From Branchiostoma floridae (lineage: Eukaryota > Chordata > Leptocardii > Amphioxiformes > Branchiostomatidae): a stretch of DNA of 28,774 nt. A program made the translations under genes and the position numbers. Position 1 is the first letter of the stretch, and each line of letters opens with the position of its first letter. The notes beneath the pieces are model-generated. The model ran no database searches. It was not told the DNA's origin and worked only from the letters and a program-made list of their open reading frames with translations. Below, one piece after another: positions 7,285-16,815 of the stretch. The stretch lies in the NCBI RefSeq assembly GCF_000003815.2, contig NC_049986.1:24132933-24161706 (forward strand). Reading direction: 5' to 3'.

Positions 7285-10080
7285 CTATACAGAAGTTTCC
7301 TTCTCCACAACCAGAAGTGCGTCCATCTCTTGGCCACATTCCGCCAGCCTCTGCTCCAGTTCTGCCGGCTCTGGTCTTGCCGACGGCTCCTCCCGCCAAC
7401 ACGACTTCATGACGTCATACAGCTTGTCCGGACATCCGGGCGGCCTGTCCAGACGGACCCCCTGCCTCAGGAGCCCCACCAACTTGGGACAACTCAGTTG
7501 GCGCTGGCGCTGGTAGCTGGGCTCCTCCCCGAAGGCGGCGATCTCCCACAACAGCACGCCGAACGACCACGTGTCGCTCTCGCACGTGAACTCGCGAGAC
7601 TCCAGCGACTCCAGAGCCATCCACTTCAGGGGCAGAAGTTCGTCGACGTCGTCATTGCCTGAGGACACGTAGGTAGTCTCGGCGTAGACGTCATGAGCCA
7701 GACCGAAGTCAGCAAGTTTGGCGACGTCATCGCAGCTGACCAGGACGTTTCGGGCGGCCACGTCACCGTGAGCGATACGCAGACGTCGGAGCTCCTCCAG
7801 GGCACGGGATATCTGGACGGCATAGCGGGCAAACCTGCCAAGAGAACCATTCAGCCGAGGTTGTTGTTTCAGAATGAGCAAAAGTTCGCCTTTGGCAGCA
7901 AATTCCAGGAGAATACACTTCGGTGTGGACGTCGTGACAACCCCAAAGAGCTTGACGATGTTTGGATGTCCGCCATTTTCTTCCTCACCGTTTTCGTGCA
8001 CGGCTATCAGCGCGGCGACTTCCCGGCAGAAGGCTCGGTAGCACCGCCTGTCCTCTATGCGGACGGACTTGACCGCCACCGTGACGTCAGCGTCAGCCGT
8101 TCGAAGCCGTCCTCTCCTGATCTGTGCGGACGCGCCCAGTCCGACCAGTTCGTCCAGAGTCAGATCGTCGGCGTTCCTCTCCCACCGGTTGAGCCAGCCG
8201 GGCTGCAAACTCTGTGCCAGGTCATCTTCCATGTTTCTCAGCTCTAGTAGAACTCTGGTTTCCTCTAAAGGCTCTTCTTGCGCCCCATGTTTAGCCATCT
8301 GTCGTTTGTAGAGTATTAGCAATACTAGTGCAGCAACAATCAGTATGACAATCTGGAGAGACAACGGGAATGTGTTCGAGTCTGTGTCCGTTTCGATGAC
8401 GTCACAGAACTTACCAGTCCAGGGTGACACGCAGGTGCAGGTCCCGTCCACGTTGTGGCACGTGGCGCTGTTCTTACAGGCACAAGCATGCCGACATTTC
8501 CTTCCGTACAGACCTGCGGGACAGGGCCTGCTGCAGTTACTGCCGAACCAGCCCTCCGTGCAGTTACACCGGCCGTCGGTAGGGGAGCAGGTGGCGTCAT
8601 GCTGACACCGACACCGCCTGCTGCAACCCTGTCCGTAGCTGCCAACTTGGCAGGAGGTCTGACACGTGGTTCCTGTCCATCCCGGCGGACACACACAGCC
8701 GGCCCACCGGTCACAGCTGCCACCATGGCTACAGACGCACTCCTCTTCGCACGATTCACCCGTTTTTCCGGGAGGACAAGCGACGGCCTGAAGCTCATAA
8801 CTTGCGTTAACGACCGCCCCATCTCCCGTTAACACAGTACAGGTGTAGGTACCGTTGTGTTCGGACTGTATGTTGTGGATCCTTACACGATCTTCCTGAG
8901 CGCCCTGCAGCCACTTTTCCGTTTTATTAGGAAATGTCCACATCATCCTGTCAGCAGCCAGATGGAAAACCCTGCAGTGCAGCGTTACAGAACCGGAGAT
9001 GTAAATCTGTCGCGAGTCGCTAGGGGTCGCGATGATGACCACTGTACTGTGAGGTATGTCACAGACGACACCCTGCCATCCAGGCTGACACTTGCAGGCC
9101 CCGTTCAGCCCATGGCAGCGGGCACCGTTCTCACAGGTGCAGTTCTGGTCACACAACAGACCGTACTTGTTAGGGGGACATCCGACTGGCTCGACATCAA
9201 ATTCCAACAAGTTCACTTCAAATTGTGTTGCATCTTTCCCAGCGACCACGGATATTTTCTCAGGTAGTTCGCACCTAAAATGTTGTCGTTTGTTTCCACT
9301 TACATCGGCTGACAGGGTAACTATAAAGTGACTATCAATTGCAGGTAGAAATAGACGATCATAATGTACAATATCACACTTAGTGTGTCTTCTGCCGTCA
9401 AAGATCACTACTACGAGGACAGACGCGTCATCTGGTGGGCCGTAACAATAGAGGCACGTTAGGTTTCCCTGCCAGAGACTCTCCACAGTTCTAATGTCGG
9501 CATAATGGCCAGGGCCCCATGTTGCCTTCAACACACAATCACTGTTACCTGTGACGTAAAACTCGGAAAATGAAAATGGTTTAGGTTTTCGACGGAAATC
9601 AACATTTTTTGACACAGAGACCACCCCAGCTTCCTCCCCCACTGCCTCCATTGTCAATTTTATGTCAAAGGACAGGTTTGACTTCCCCTTTTCTGTCCGC
9701 ACTGGCATTTCGCACGTGTCGTTGTAAACAGGCGGGTATCCCCCCACGTTTTGGACTTGTACATCAACATACAGCTGCTCGGGGTTTCCGGAGTACCCGG
9801 TGACGTTTACCGTGAGGTTATAGCTCGGTTCGACGCCGTAGTCCAACGGACGGGCCACGTGGATCACGCAGTCGGTCACAAGGAAGCGTATGTTCCTATT
9901 ACCGGCGACAATTTCACACCTTACTTCCTCCCAACCTTCCCCTATCGCGGACCGAACACTGGTGACGATTTCTCCAACTTGAGCGTTTTCTGGGACGTTC
10001 GCAGACAACTGTAGCGTCCCAAGAGTACAGTCCGTCACTAGGTAGATGACAAGGACGAAAAGTACCCCGTTTGGAGGCAT
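7285..10080 (-). CDS. Receptor tyrosine kinase, cadherin-EGF-Ig-EGF3-TM-kinase, single coding exon
   Basis: Type I membrane receptor tyrosine kinase, 931 aa from the ATG at 10080; the frame extends six codons upstream but only to a GTG, so the ATG is chosen. In order: signal peptide 1-21; cadherin-like repeat about 24-119 (VPENA, LDYG, closing YPPVY); an unassigned Cys-containing region to 299; EGF-like 301-340; Ig-like 346-434 (Cys369, Trp381, YTC to 414); three EGF-like 435-560; TM 572-591; kinase 641-915. Kinase residues: Lys671 (AVK), Glu687, HGDVAARN 771-778, DFG 791-793, activation-loop Tyr799 and Tyr804, WMALE 820-824. The glycine loop is GLGASA, lacking the third Gly. The juxtamembrane and C-terminal tails lack tyrosines; the C terminus ETSV fits a class I PDZ ligand. 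The EGF/Ig mix recalls Tie receptors, but the cadherin-like N terminus does not, so no symbol is given. No intron interrupts it. A TATA-like string lies at 10215-10223. Confidence 0.9.
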   Translation of the reverse strand: MPPNGVLFVLVIYLVTDCTLGTLQLSANVPENAQVGEIVTSVRSAIGEGWEEVRCEIVAGNRNIRFLVTDCVIHVARPLDYGVEPSYNLTVNVTGYSGNPEQLYVDVQVQNVGGYPPVYNDTCEMPVRTEKGKSNLSFDIKLTMEAVGEEAGVVSVSKNVDFRRKPKPFSFSEFYVTGNSDCVLKATWGPGHYADIRTVESLWQGNLTCLYCYGPPDDASVLVVVIFDGRRHTKCDIVHYDRLFLPAIDSHFIVTLSADVSGNKRQHFRCELPEKISVVAGKDATQFEVNLLEFDVEPVGCPPNKYGLLCDQNCTCENGARCHGLNGACKCQPGWQGVVCDIPHSTVVIIATPSDSRQIYISGSVTLHCRVFHLAADRMMWTFPNKTEKWLQGAQEDRVRIHNIQSEHNGTYTCTVLTGDGAVVNASYELQAVACPPGKTGESCEEECVCSHGGSCDRWAGCVCPPGWTGTTCQTSCQVGSYGQGCSRRCRCQHDATCSPTDGRCNCTEGWFGSNCSRPCPAGLYGRKCRHACACKNSATCHNVDGTCTCVSPWTGKFCDVIETDTDSNTFPLSLQIVILIVAALVLLILYKRQMAKHGAQEEPLEETRVLLELRNMEDDLAQSLQPGWLNRWERNADDLTLDELVGLGASAQIRRGRLRTADADVTVAVKSVRIEDRRCYRAFCREVAALIAVHENGEEENGGHPNIVKLFGVVTTSTPKCILLEFAAKGELLLILKQQPRLNGSLGRFARYAVQISRALEELRRLRIAHGDVAARNVLVSCDDVAKLADFGLAHDVYAETTYVSSGNDDVDELLPLKWMALESLESREFTCESDTWSFGVLLWEIAAFGEEPSYQRQRQLSCPKLVGLLRQGVRLDRPPGCPDKLYDVMKSCWREEPSARPEPAELEQRLAECGQEMDALLVVEKETSV

Positions 10081-11995
10081 ACTGAATGTTTTAGACACGT
10101 TAAAGGCATCAATGTTCTCCTCTTGAAGTCAGCGTATGCCAAAGACGTTGCGTATTTGTGTATACTGATGGTATAATTCCAAGTTCCTGATTTGATTTCG
10201 TGAGTAACCATATCGTATATAACATGAATACTACGTCATTGAAGGTAGGATGAAATTCTCAACAGTGAAAGCAACCGTGTCTTTAGTTGCTGAAACATGA
10301 TCCCTTTCTTCCTGTGGAACTTCTGGAAGTGCCTCTATGTGACCAGCTTGGGATTCCCCGTACAAAGAAATCTAAAGATTTTAGGTTTGTGGGCAATGCA
10401 CGTAACCGGATCACCTGCCCCTTAATTATTCAACAGGACGGTAACATATATGCCATGTCCATGGGTCTGAAATGTTACAAGGCCTGTAACATACGCCACA
10501 CATGCATCGGCATATTGACCTGTCTATACAAGTAGTGCTTGAAACGTGATCCTTTTCCCTGTTTAACACAGGGTCTGTTTCCTCTCGAAGTTGGTCTATC
10601 ACTTCCGCTTTTGAACATGTATTTGTTTTCTAAGTTAAACGTTACTGTAAATGAATAATACCCTTGTTCAGTTACCGTACACAACACGGATAGTAAGCTG
10701 GCGAAGTGAGGGTCATGTTCTCAATATTACAAAGACATCTGTCTTTAGTTTCCGAATCTCTTTCTCCGATGTGGCAGTACGTCGATGTAGGTTAGACATC
10801 CAGGTACTAAGATACGCCAAAAAGTAGTTACTCCAGCAACTGGATATGGTCTGGAAACGGTCAGGTGTTTGAACTGGAATCCACCTGTTTTCGTCTGTGA
10901 CACATGGCAGTAGCTTTTAGTTACTAGTCATTGTTCCGGTCCGTAACAGTGCCCTATCTAATACACATCGGTAAAGCAAACGGGACAACACAACAGGCTA
11001 TAAAGGAATTGCAGATATTTTTGCTTTGTTTTTGTGCTATTACTTGTAAGGTAGACGTTTGTAAAGGTGGTAGTGATAGCATACTAGTGTGTGATCATAA
11101 TTCTTCTATGAAATCTGATCCCCTACACGTAACGTACATTACAGAGCCTCTATATAACACCTGTGACATGCCCACGGGTATGATGGTGTGTCGTGACGGA
11201 TTCCTAATCCCTTATCTTGTGTCACAATTGGCGTATTTGTTTGATTGTTTCTGCACTTGAGTATAAAGTGAATACTGTCATGAATGACATAAAGCCTTGG
11301 TCTACTGGAATTGTGTGCAAAATATGTGATGCTGTGGTCTGCATACGATTCAGTTTATATTAGTATTTGTAGGTTAGTGTATTGTATTTCTATTGGTGTT
11401 ATTTCATTATGTCATGTTTGAAATTTGATTAGGAAAAATGAACAAAAAGACAAAAATTTCGTTCGTTAGCTTGTTAGAAAACTCAACCAATGATCTGTGA
11501 GTCTTTGCGAATTTGTAACAAGGAATCCACTGATCAACTGTTAGTATCTCCCAAAACAACAAAACCTGTCTATAACGCCCAATCAAGAGATGGTCACAGT
11601 AGACAACTATCCTTTATGTAGACAGGGTTCTTAATGTTTGAGTCAATGGAAGAATAACCTAGGGTCGGACCACCAATTGCAAAAGTCAATATAGTGACAG
11701 GTTGGCGCTTACTAGCCTGATTAAATCTCGCTTATAGCAGCCCACCCAACATCCGCTGGCCTCCTGTGGGGAGGGGCCACAGTGAGTTACAGCCCAAGAC
11801 AGCAGAGTTTGTGTCACACAGAACAGGTGCTTACAACGTGGAGTTCAACAGCACAGGTTTGACCAACAGCACCTCCAATAACTTACAAACAACAGAAGAC
11901 AAACATGACCTTTTGCCGTGACGCATGGCAAAAGAAGAGGGAAAAATAACATCAACTTTGTTGTTTATATACAAACATCTAAAAACTATATGATG
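10081..11995. other. Intergenic region between two minus-strand genes
   Basis: Holds the 5' flank of the receptor kinase (right-hand side of its ATG) and the 3' flank of TYW3. Weakly similar blocks around tgatccctttc/tgatccttttc occur at about 10285-10330 and 10540-10600. A 110-codon plus frame at 10931-11260 begins without an ATG and resembles nothing. A minus-strand TATAAA (11964-11969) about 30 nt past the TYW3 stop could serve as a variant polyadenylation signal. No other gene seen. Confidence 0.45.
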
Positions 11996-14900
11996 TCAAC
12001 TTCCTTCAAACAGGTCCTGTAAGTCTACCCAGTCATTGCAGAGTTCCTGGTCCTGAGCATCACACGTGTCTGGCTGCGTCTCACGCTGCTGTTTTCTACG
12101 TTCCTCCTGGTGTTTCTCTTTCCTGTGCTGGACATCACGAGGCTGTGCAGTCTGGCGTGAAAGCAACTCTTTCAGGTTGCAAAAAAATCTGAAAGAACAA
12201 GAAGAGAGAAAAAACAACACTAGTAAAGCAGCATTTACAAGCTGGTGTGTTACACCGAAGGGCAGTTATACTGGCTATATACATGTAGATACAGATACAG
12301 ATGCTGGTGTGTTAATATTGCCAAAGGGCAATTATACCGGCTATATAGATACAGATACAGAAGTTGGTGTGTTAGGCTGAAGGGCAGTTATACTGGCTAT
12401 ATACATGTAGATACTGCAGATACAGATGCTGGTGTGTTAATATTGCCAAAGGGCAATTATGCTGGCTATATAGATACAGATACAGAAGCTGGTGTGGTAC
12501 GCTGAAGGGCAGTTATACTGGCTATATAGATACAGATCCAGAAGCTGGTGTGGTACGCTGAAGGGCAGTTATACTGGCTATATAGATACAGATCCAGAAG
12601 CTGGTGTGTTACGCAGAAAGGCAGTTTTACCGACTATATAGATACAGATACAGAAGCTGGTGTGGTACACTGAAGGGCAGTTATACTGGCTATATAGATA
12701 CAGATCCAGAAGCTGGTGTGGTACGCTGAAGGGCAGTTATACTGGCTATATAGATACAGATCAAGAAGCTGGTGTGTTACGCAGAAAGGCGGTTTTACCG
12801 ACTATATAGATACAGATACAGAAGCTGGTGTGTTACGCCGAAGGGCGGCTATACCGGCTATATAGATACAGATACAGACACAAGGAAATGCATGCTGTCC
12901 ACTTTCACATGGTCCATCCAATCAAACTCCTGGTCTGTTGATTTTTTGCTCAAACACATTCACATAGATATGTGACCAGCCCCTCAAGTTCTGTCCTGCC
13001 ACTTGCTACCTTACGTAATTGAACATCATAAGAAGTCTACTAGTACTACTTTACCAGCATTGACCTTATTTGTTTTGAAGAGAGGAAGAAGAAAAATGTA
13101 GCAAAAACAATATGCTTCCCTCCCATGAAGATAAACACAATTAGATTAAAACACTTGGCTAGTTTATGATTGAACGAAGGAAAAGTGCTGCCTCCACTCC
13201 TCAATTTTCATTGAAGAAAAGTTCATGGTTGCCATGACACTGACCTTTGAACTCTGCGTTCATTCTCCTCCAGTTTGCCATTGGCTGCAGTGACCAGGTA
13301 TCTGATGTAATGTTCATCTACCAACATCCTTCCCCGGTCCGAGAGGGGTGCCTCTAGGGTGTGGGTGCTTCTGATGGCCTGCATCAACATATATAGTTAT
13401 TCATTCACTCACACATGAATATGTCAGAAGAGCTACTAGAATGTAGACAATCTAACTCAATCTGCAACTAGTAGTTTTTTTTGCGTCAGTCAACATTTCC
13501 GACAGCACCACTGTATATATAACATTAATATATGTTAGTTATTCATCAGGAATTGTGCAAGATGTTACGACCCCATGAGATCAGAGGTAACAACATTTGT
13601 GTTACCAGTGGCTACGTTTCTCCAATATGTTCCATTAAAAGCAATTCATGTTAAAGGTGTGAGGACAGAGCACCCCTGTTCCCTCTTTGGAAAAAAAAAT
13701 CCCTGCCTGGGGTCCTAAACCCAAAACCTTTATGACATGCACAACCTATTCAGGGCCCGAAATTCATTTTTGAGATTAGGTGCAAAATTGGGTGCACCAC
13801 AAAATATTTGGGTGCACCACTTAAATTAAAGTAATAACCTAATAAAAAAACTTAGTTACAAGCTATCAAATTCTTAAACAAGTACCATGACAGCCATTTT
13901 AATTATCTTTCTAACGCTTAGATGTCAAGAATACCATGTACATTAGCATACTTTGATATCTTTACAAACATTAATGTAAGAAAATATTTGGGTGCACCCA
14001 CAGAAAATAATTGGGTGCACAGCTCCAATTTTGGGTGCACCTGGGTACACATGCACCCTGTATTTCGAACCCTGCAATTGGTTGAGGCAACAATTGACCT
14101 ACTAAACAAATATGTTCTCTCACCACCACCACCTTGCCCCTGTTCCCCAGGGAGATCCCAGAGTTCCTGAAGCCGGCCTGGACGGCAGCCTGGTGCTGCA
14201 AGGATGGACATTATTACAGTGAACAATGAGTCTCATTTAGACATAATCATCATAGACATTAGACATTATGGACATAATGGACCATATAAGACATCATGGT
14301 GAAGTGAAGGTGGTCCTTTATGACTTCATCTGAATGCTAACTGAGACCTCTAACAACACTGAGTTGTATTTTTTTTATTTCCAATTTTCAACATGGGCTA
14401 CGGTTTACTAATAGCCAAGTAGAAACTCCCTCTACTCTCCCTCTCTATTTTCATGGGTTATGCCAGGACAGAAACACCCTCTCCCAGCATTAGAGAACCT
14501 TATATTTTATACCATGTTATAAATCACAAATCAGTGCAAAGAAATAAAACCCTGAGCTAATAGAAGTCTGCAGATGAGGCTAAGTATCTAGAATGAAAGG
14601 CAAAACTGCAATGTGCATATTAGGAATTGCAGAAGTACAGCTTCACACATTGAAAGACACAGACAAAAATGAAAAAAAAGGTAAAGTACTGATGGGGGTG
14701 AATGTACCATGAGCCTGGCATCCTGGATGGTTCTGCACTGGGCATGGAGGACAAATGGTTCATACTTGAACACAGCAGACCCTGTATGGTCACACAGGGC
14801 TGTCATCTGGTAATAGGGAGGTAAAGGAGATACAGTACTGTTAGTGTTACTGTTTGTAATGAAATTTATGAATGGTTCTTTTCTGTAGTTCAATTTCAAG

Positions 14901-15798
14901 TATCATGATTGTGGTAACAAAAACTATTAAAGGTTAGGTCTTGGCAGCAATTTGATTTCCCTATTCTTGGACGTATGAAAAATGTACTTAGTAAGGTCTT
15001 TCACAACTTTCGAAAAATAAGATTGGCTATCGTTGCCTTACCCAAAGAGGATTTAACTTTTCTCAAGAGAAAACCTCCTTGGACTTGGAGTCCTTGCCTT
15101 ACCACTGCCTGTGTATCAGCCTGTGTGTGGGATATCAGCAGCCAGTCACAGCCTCTCTTCTTCTCTTCATGTTTCTGTAAATCAAATTACATGCACATTG
15201 TTATTGTCCTTATACAATAAGCCCATAGAGGACATACTAAAGATCTGATTACATGTGTAAGCAATTACAAGTTATTCTTTCTGCCACTGTCACTGATGAA
15301 AGGCACCGGATCGCGGATGGACGTCTAAAACGCTGAAGGTTTTCCAAAATCACATCCAGTTGCTTGAGTAACTGCTTTTTGGCCTATCAGACTCTACTTA
15401 CTCAAGGAGCTTTTAATAAAAAGTTTTATCAACCTTGCTCTATACTCTACACTATTCAAACAATTTCATTTACTTATTTATACCAATTAGTTCTCTGAGG
15501 AAGGTCAGAGAGATCTACATGAAACTCACGGTGTTTGCTTTGTGTTGGAACAAAGCTCAAATCGCACAGCTGTAGTTTCTACCAACACATTGAAAAGGGG
15601 AGGGGGGCAATGTTTTACCTCAGCAAAAACTAAAATTCTCCCCGAACAGGAGCTTTTGGTGAAGAGAAATTCTTGCCCGTTGATGAGGTTGACCAGTTCT
15701 ACTATTGGCTCGTCGATGCTGCCTTTGCGACTCAAATCTGCGGCAGAGAGACATTGTTTCTTCCACCTCGCGAATTCTGCAGCACTGGGCGTCGCCAT
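11996..15798 (-). CDS. TYW3: tRNA wybutosine-synthesizing protein 3 homologue (TYW3), six exons, complete
   Basis: SAM-dependent N-methyltransferase of the wybutosine pathway, acting on the modified G37 of cytosolic tRNA-Phe (known for the family). Exons: 15619-15798, 15103-15174, 14708-14806, 14124-14195, 13245-13378, 11996-12188; all GT/AG, phases agree, giving 249 aa against about 259 in human. Recognisable blocks: [19 protein letters not shown] and SSCSGRIL (exon 1), [10 protein letters not shown] (exon 2), [20 protein letters not shown] (exon 3), [14 protein letters not shown] (exon 4), [16 protein letters not shown] and EENERRVQR (exon 5), and a charged acidic-ended tail [12 protein letters not shown] (exon 6). 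The exon 4 donor lies in a GTG run; the third GTG is kept because it gives GKVVVAIRSTH in register with the human protein. The start ATG has A at -3 and G at +4. No frame damage seen. It stands head-to-head with CEP350, about 1 kb apart. Confidence 0.95.
12241..12880. repeat. 56-bp VNTR in the last TYW3 intron
   Basis: Eleven tandem units starting gctggtgtg (one gttggtgtg) at 12241, 12303, 12363, 12428, 12488, 12544, 12600, 12656, 12712, 12768 and 12824. The last seven are exactly 56 bp; the first four are 60-65 bp. Unit core: gaagggcagttatactggct then atatagatacagat. Variant units at 12600 and 12768 share gcagaaaggc and ttttaccgac, giving a 168-bp (3 x 56) higher-order period; those at 12303 and 12428 share an attgccaaagggcaattat block (125-bp period). 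It begins 53 nt upstream of the last TYW3 exon (in gene sense), close to its acceptor. Confidence 0.95.
13751..14074. mobile_element. hAT-like MITE with CAGGG..CGAAAT termini
   Basis: The left end is CAGGGCCCGAAATTCA and the right end is the reverse complement of CAGGGTTCGAAATACA (13 of 16 match), 324 bp, no coding content. Internal repeats of ttgggtgcac occur near both ends. The CAGGG terminus is typical of hAT-type elements, but the flanking 8-mers do not match, so the target duplication has decayed. It lies in a TYW3 intron, ending 50 nt from exon 14124-14195. Confidence 0.65.
15285..15420 (+). mobile_element. Retroelement-like terminal fragment (possibly Penelope-like)
   Basis: The stretch starting cactgatgaaaggcaccgg, followed by gtctaaaacgctgaaggttt and gttgcttgagtaactgcttt, resembles the ends of repetitive elements I associate with Penelope-like retroelements in aquatic invertebrates, where CTGATGA...GAAAC marks a hammerhead core. 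Here the second core box is altered (CTAAAAC), so any ribozyme would be dead. Located in TYW3 intron 1. Assignment rests on recall only. Confidence 0.35.
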
Positions 15799-15803
15799 CT
15801 TGA
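15794..15803 (-). promoter_or_regulatory. YY1-type motif at the TYW3 start codon
   Basis: CAAGATGGCG on the minus strand, overlapping the TYW3 ATG at 15798. It matches the AAGATGGCGGC type core found near start sites of many housekeeping genes. It may simply reflect the start codon context. Confidence 0.4.
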
Positions 15804-15922
15804 AAAAATGAACTGAATCCTAGCGACTTTTGTAAGAACAGCAATTATCTTTGCTGCAGTTCAGATCAAATCTGATAGATGGCGTTGAATATCCCGTCAT
15901 CCATAGCGCCAAATTGAATTTC

Positions 15923-15933
15923 AAAATGGCGGC
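15923..15933 (+). promoter_or_regulatory. YY1-type motif AAAATGGCGGC
   Basis: Plus-strand AAAATGGCGGC about 125 nt upstream of the TYW3 ATG, inside the head-to-head spacer. Close to the YY1 consensus; function inferred only. Confidence 0.45.
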
Positions 15934-16121
15934 ATCCTAGTCGTTTTTTTCACGATGTATTTTTCTAGCGAAATTGATGGATTTTACTTGCGTCTATCAA
16001 ATGTTTGTCTCTGTTTCAACCTAGAAGATGATGCAGTTCGTCTGGGAACAGTGTACCTGGAATGGTAGGTAGTGTTTGACCTTCTAAACGGGTTATTTTC
16101 CACCGCGAGAGATGTGATAAA

Positions 16122-16132
16122 CAAGATGGCCG
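16122..16132 (+). promoter_or_regulatory. YY1-type motif CAAGATGGCCG
   Basis: Plus-strand CAAGATGGCCG in the CpG-rich part of the spacer, beside gtcccgcgctc. Third box of this type in about 330 nt. Confidence 0.4.
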
Positions 16133-16815
16133 TCCCGCGCTCTTTGTCACCTTAGAACGTCAACAATGCGCGCCGCGCGGACGGCAAATATTTCTATGAG
16201 TCACCCCGTGTGATTCACGGTTTCCAGTGGAATTATTTGTGTTCTTTACACTAGATCGCAGCTACAACGTAGATATGGAAATCTTTGGAATCGTTTAGAA
16301 GGTTCTTGCAAACCCGCAACTGCTGCAGGGATAAGTTATAAATTATAATTTTTTTGTCACAGTGAGTCGTAAGTTCTGATTTTCTCGTTGTCTCATATCA
16401 ATCCATCCAAGCCCAAAGCTGTCTGAGCTGTTTGCACGAGCACAGATTTCATTTGACTGTAGCGTTTGGAGGAGTCTTACTTTGCAAGATTTGCACCCGC
16501 CGTAGACAAGAGCCCGTCTGTGTAAAACTAAAACATGCCCTCTGCAAGATGCAACTATAACCTACAGAGCTTGCTACAAAATACAGTTCGATAGTAGAAA
16601 ACCTTCAAACAATGTTGGACGCAGGTTACTTGTTAGATTGTTTCAGTGTGATTTGCAAAGATGTTGTGTTAATGATGTACTCTTGTCATTATATTTATAA
16701 AAAAAGTCAATTTATCCACGTATTCATGATGCTTTGTTTTGTTTCATATCTGTACATTGACACAGGACCAGGACTTATTGTTTCAAAATATAGATAAGTA
16801 TACCTGACTCTCAAC

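Larger units (their letters stand above)
15799..16815. promoter_or_regulatory. Bidirectional promoter region between TYW3 and CEP350
   Basis: The start codons of TYW3 (minus, 15798) and CEP350 (plus, 16816) face away from each other with 1,017 nt between. The TYW3-proximal half has CpG-rich patches (for example around 16130-16190) and two ATGGCGG/ATGGCCG boxes; no TATA box is evident near either start. It probably also holds 5' untranslated sequence or a noncoding first exon of CEP350. Inference from layout; transcription starts are unknown. Confidence 0.6.

Noticed and set aside
7330-9331. Several plus-strand frames of 64-184 codons opposite the receptor kinase
   Set aside because: They are antisense shadows of a GC-rich coding exon and carry no recognised motif.
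10081-10098. Six extra codons upstream of the receptor kinase ATG (a start at 10098)
   Set aside because: That codon is GTG, not ATG; a eukaryotic start at the ATG 10080 gives a clean signal peptide.
10931-11260. 110-codon plus frame as a small secreted or Cys-rich protein
   Set aside because: No ATG at its start, no recognisable family, and no splice or promoter support.
12066-12975. Plus-strand frames rich in YRYRYRS and GYIDTDT
   Set aside because: Translation of the 56-bp VNTR antisense to TYW3; periodicity comes from the repeat.
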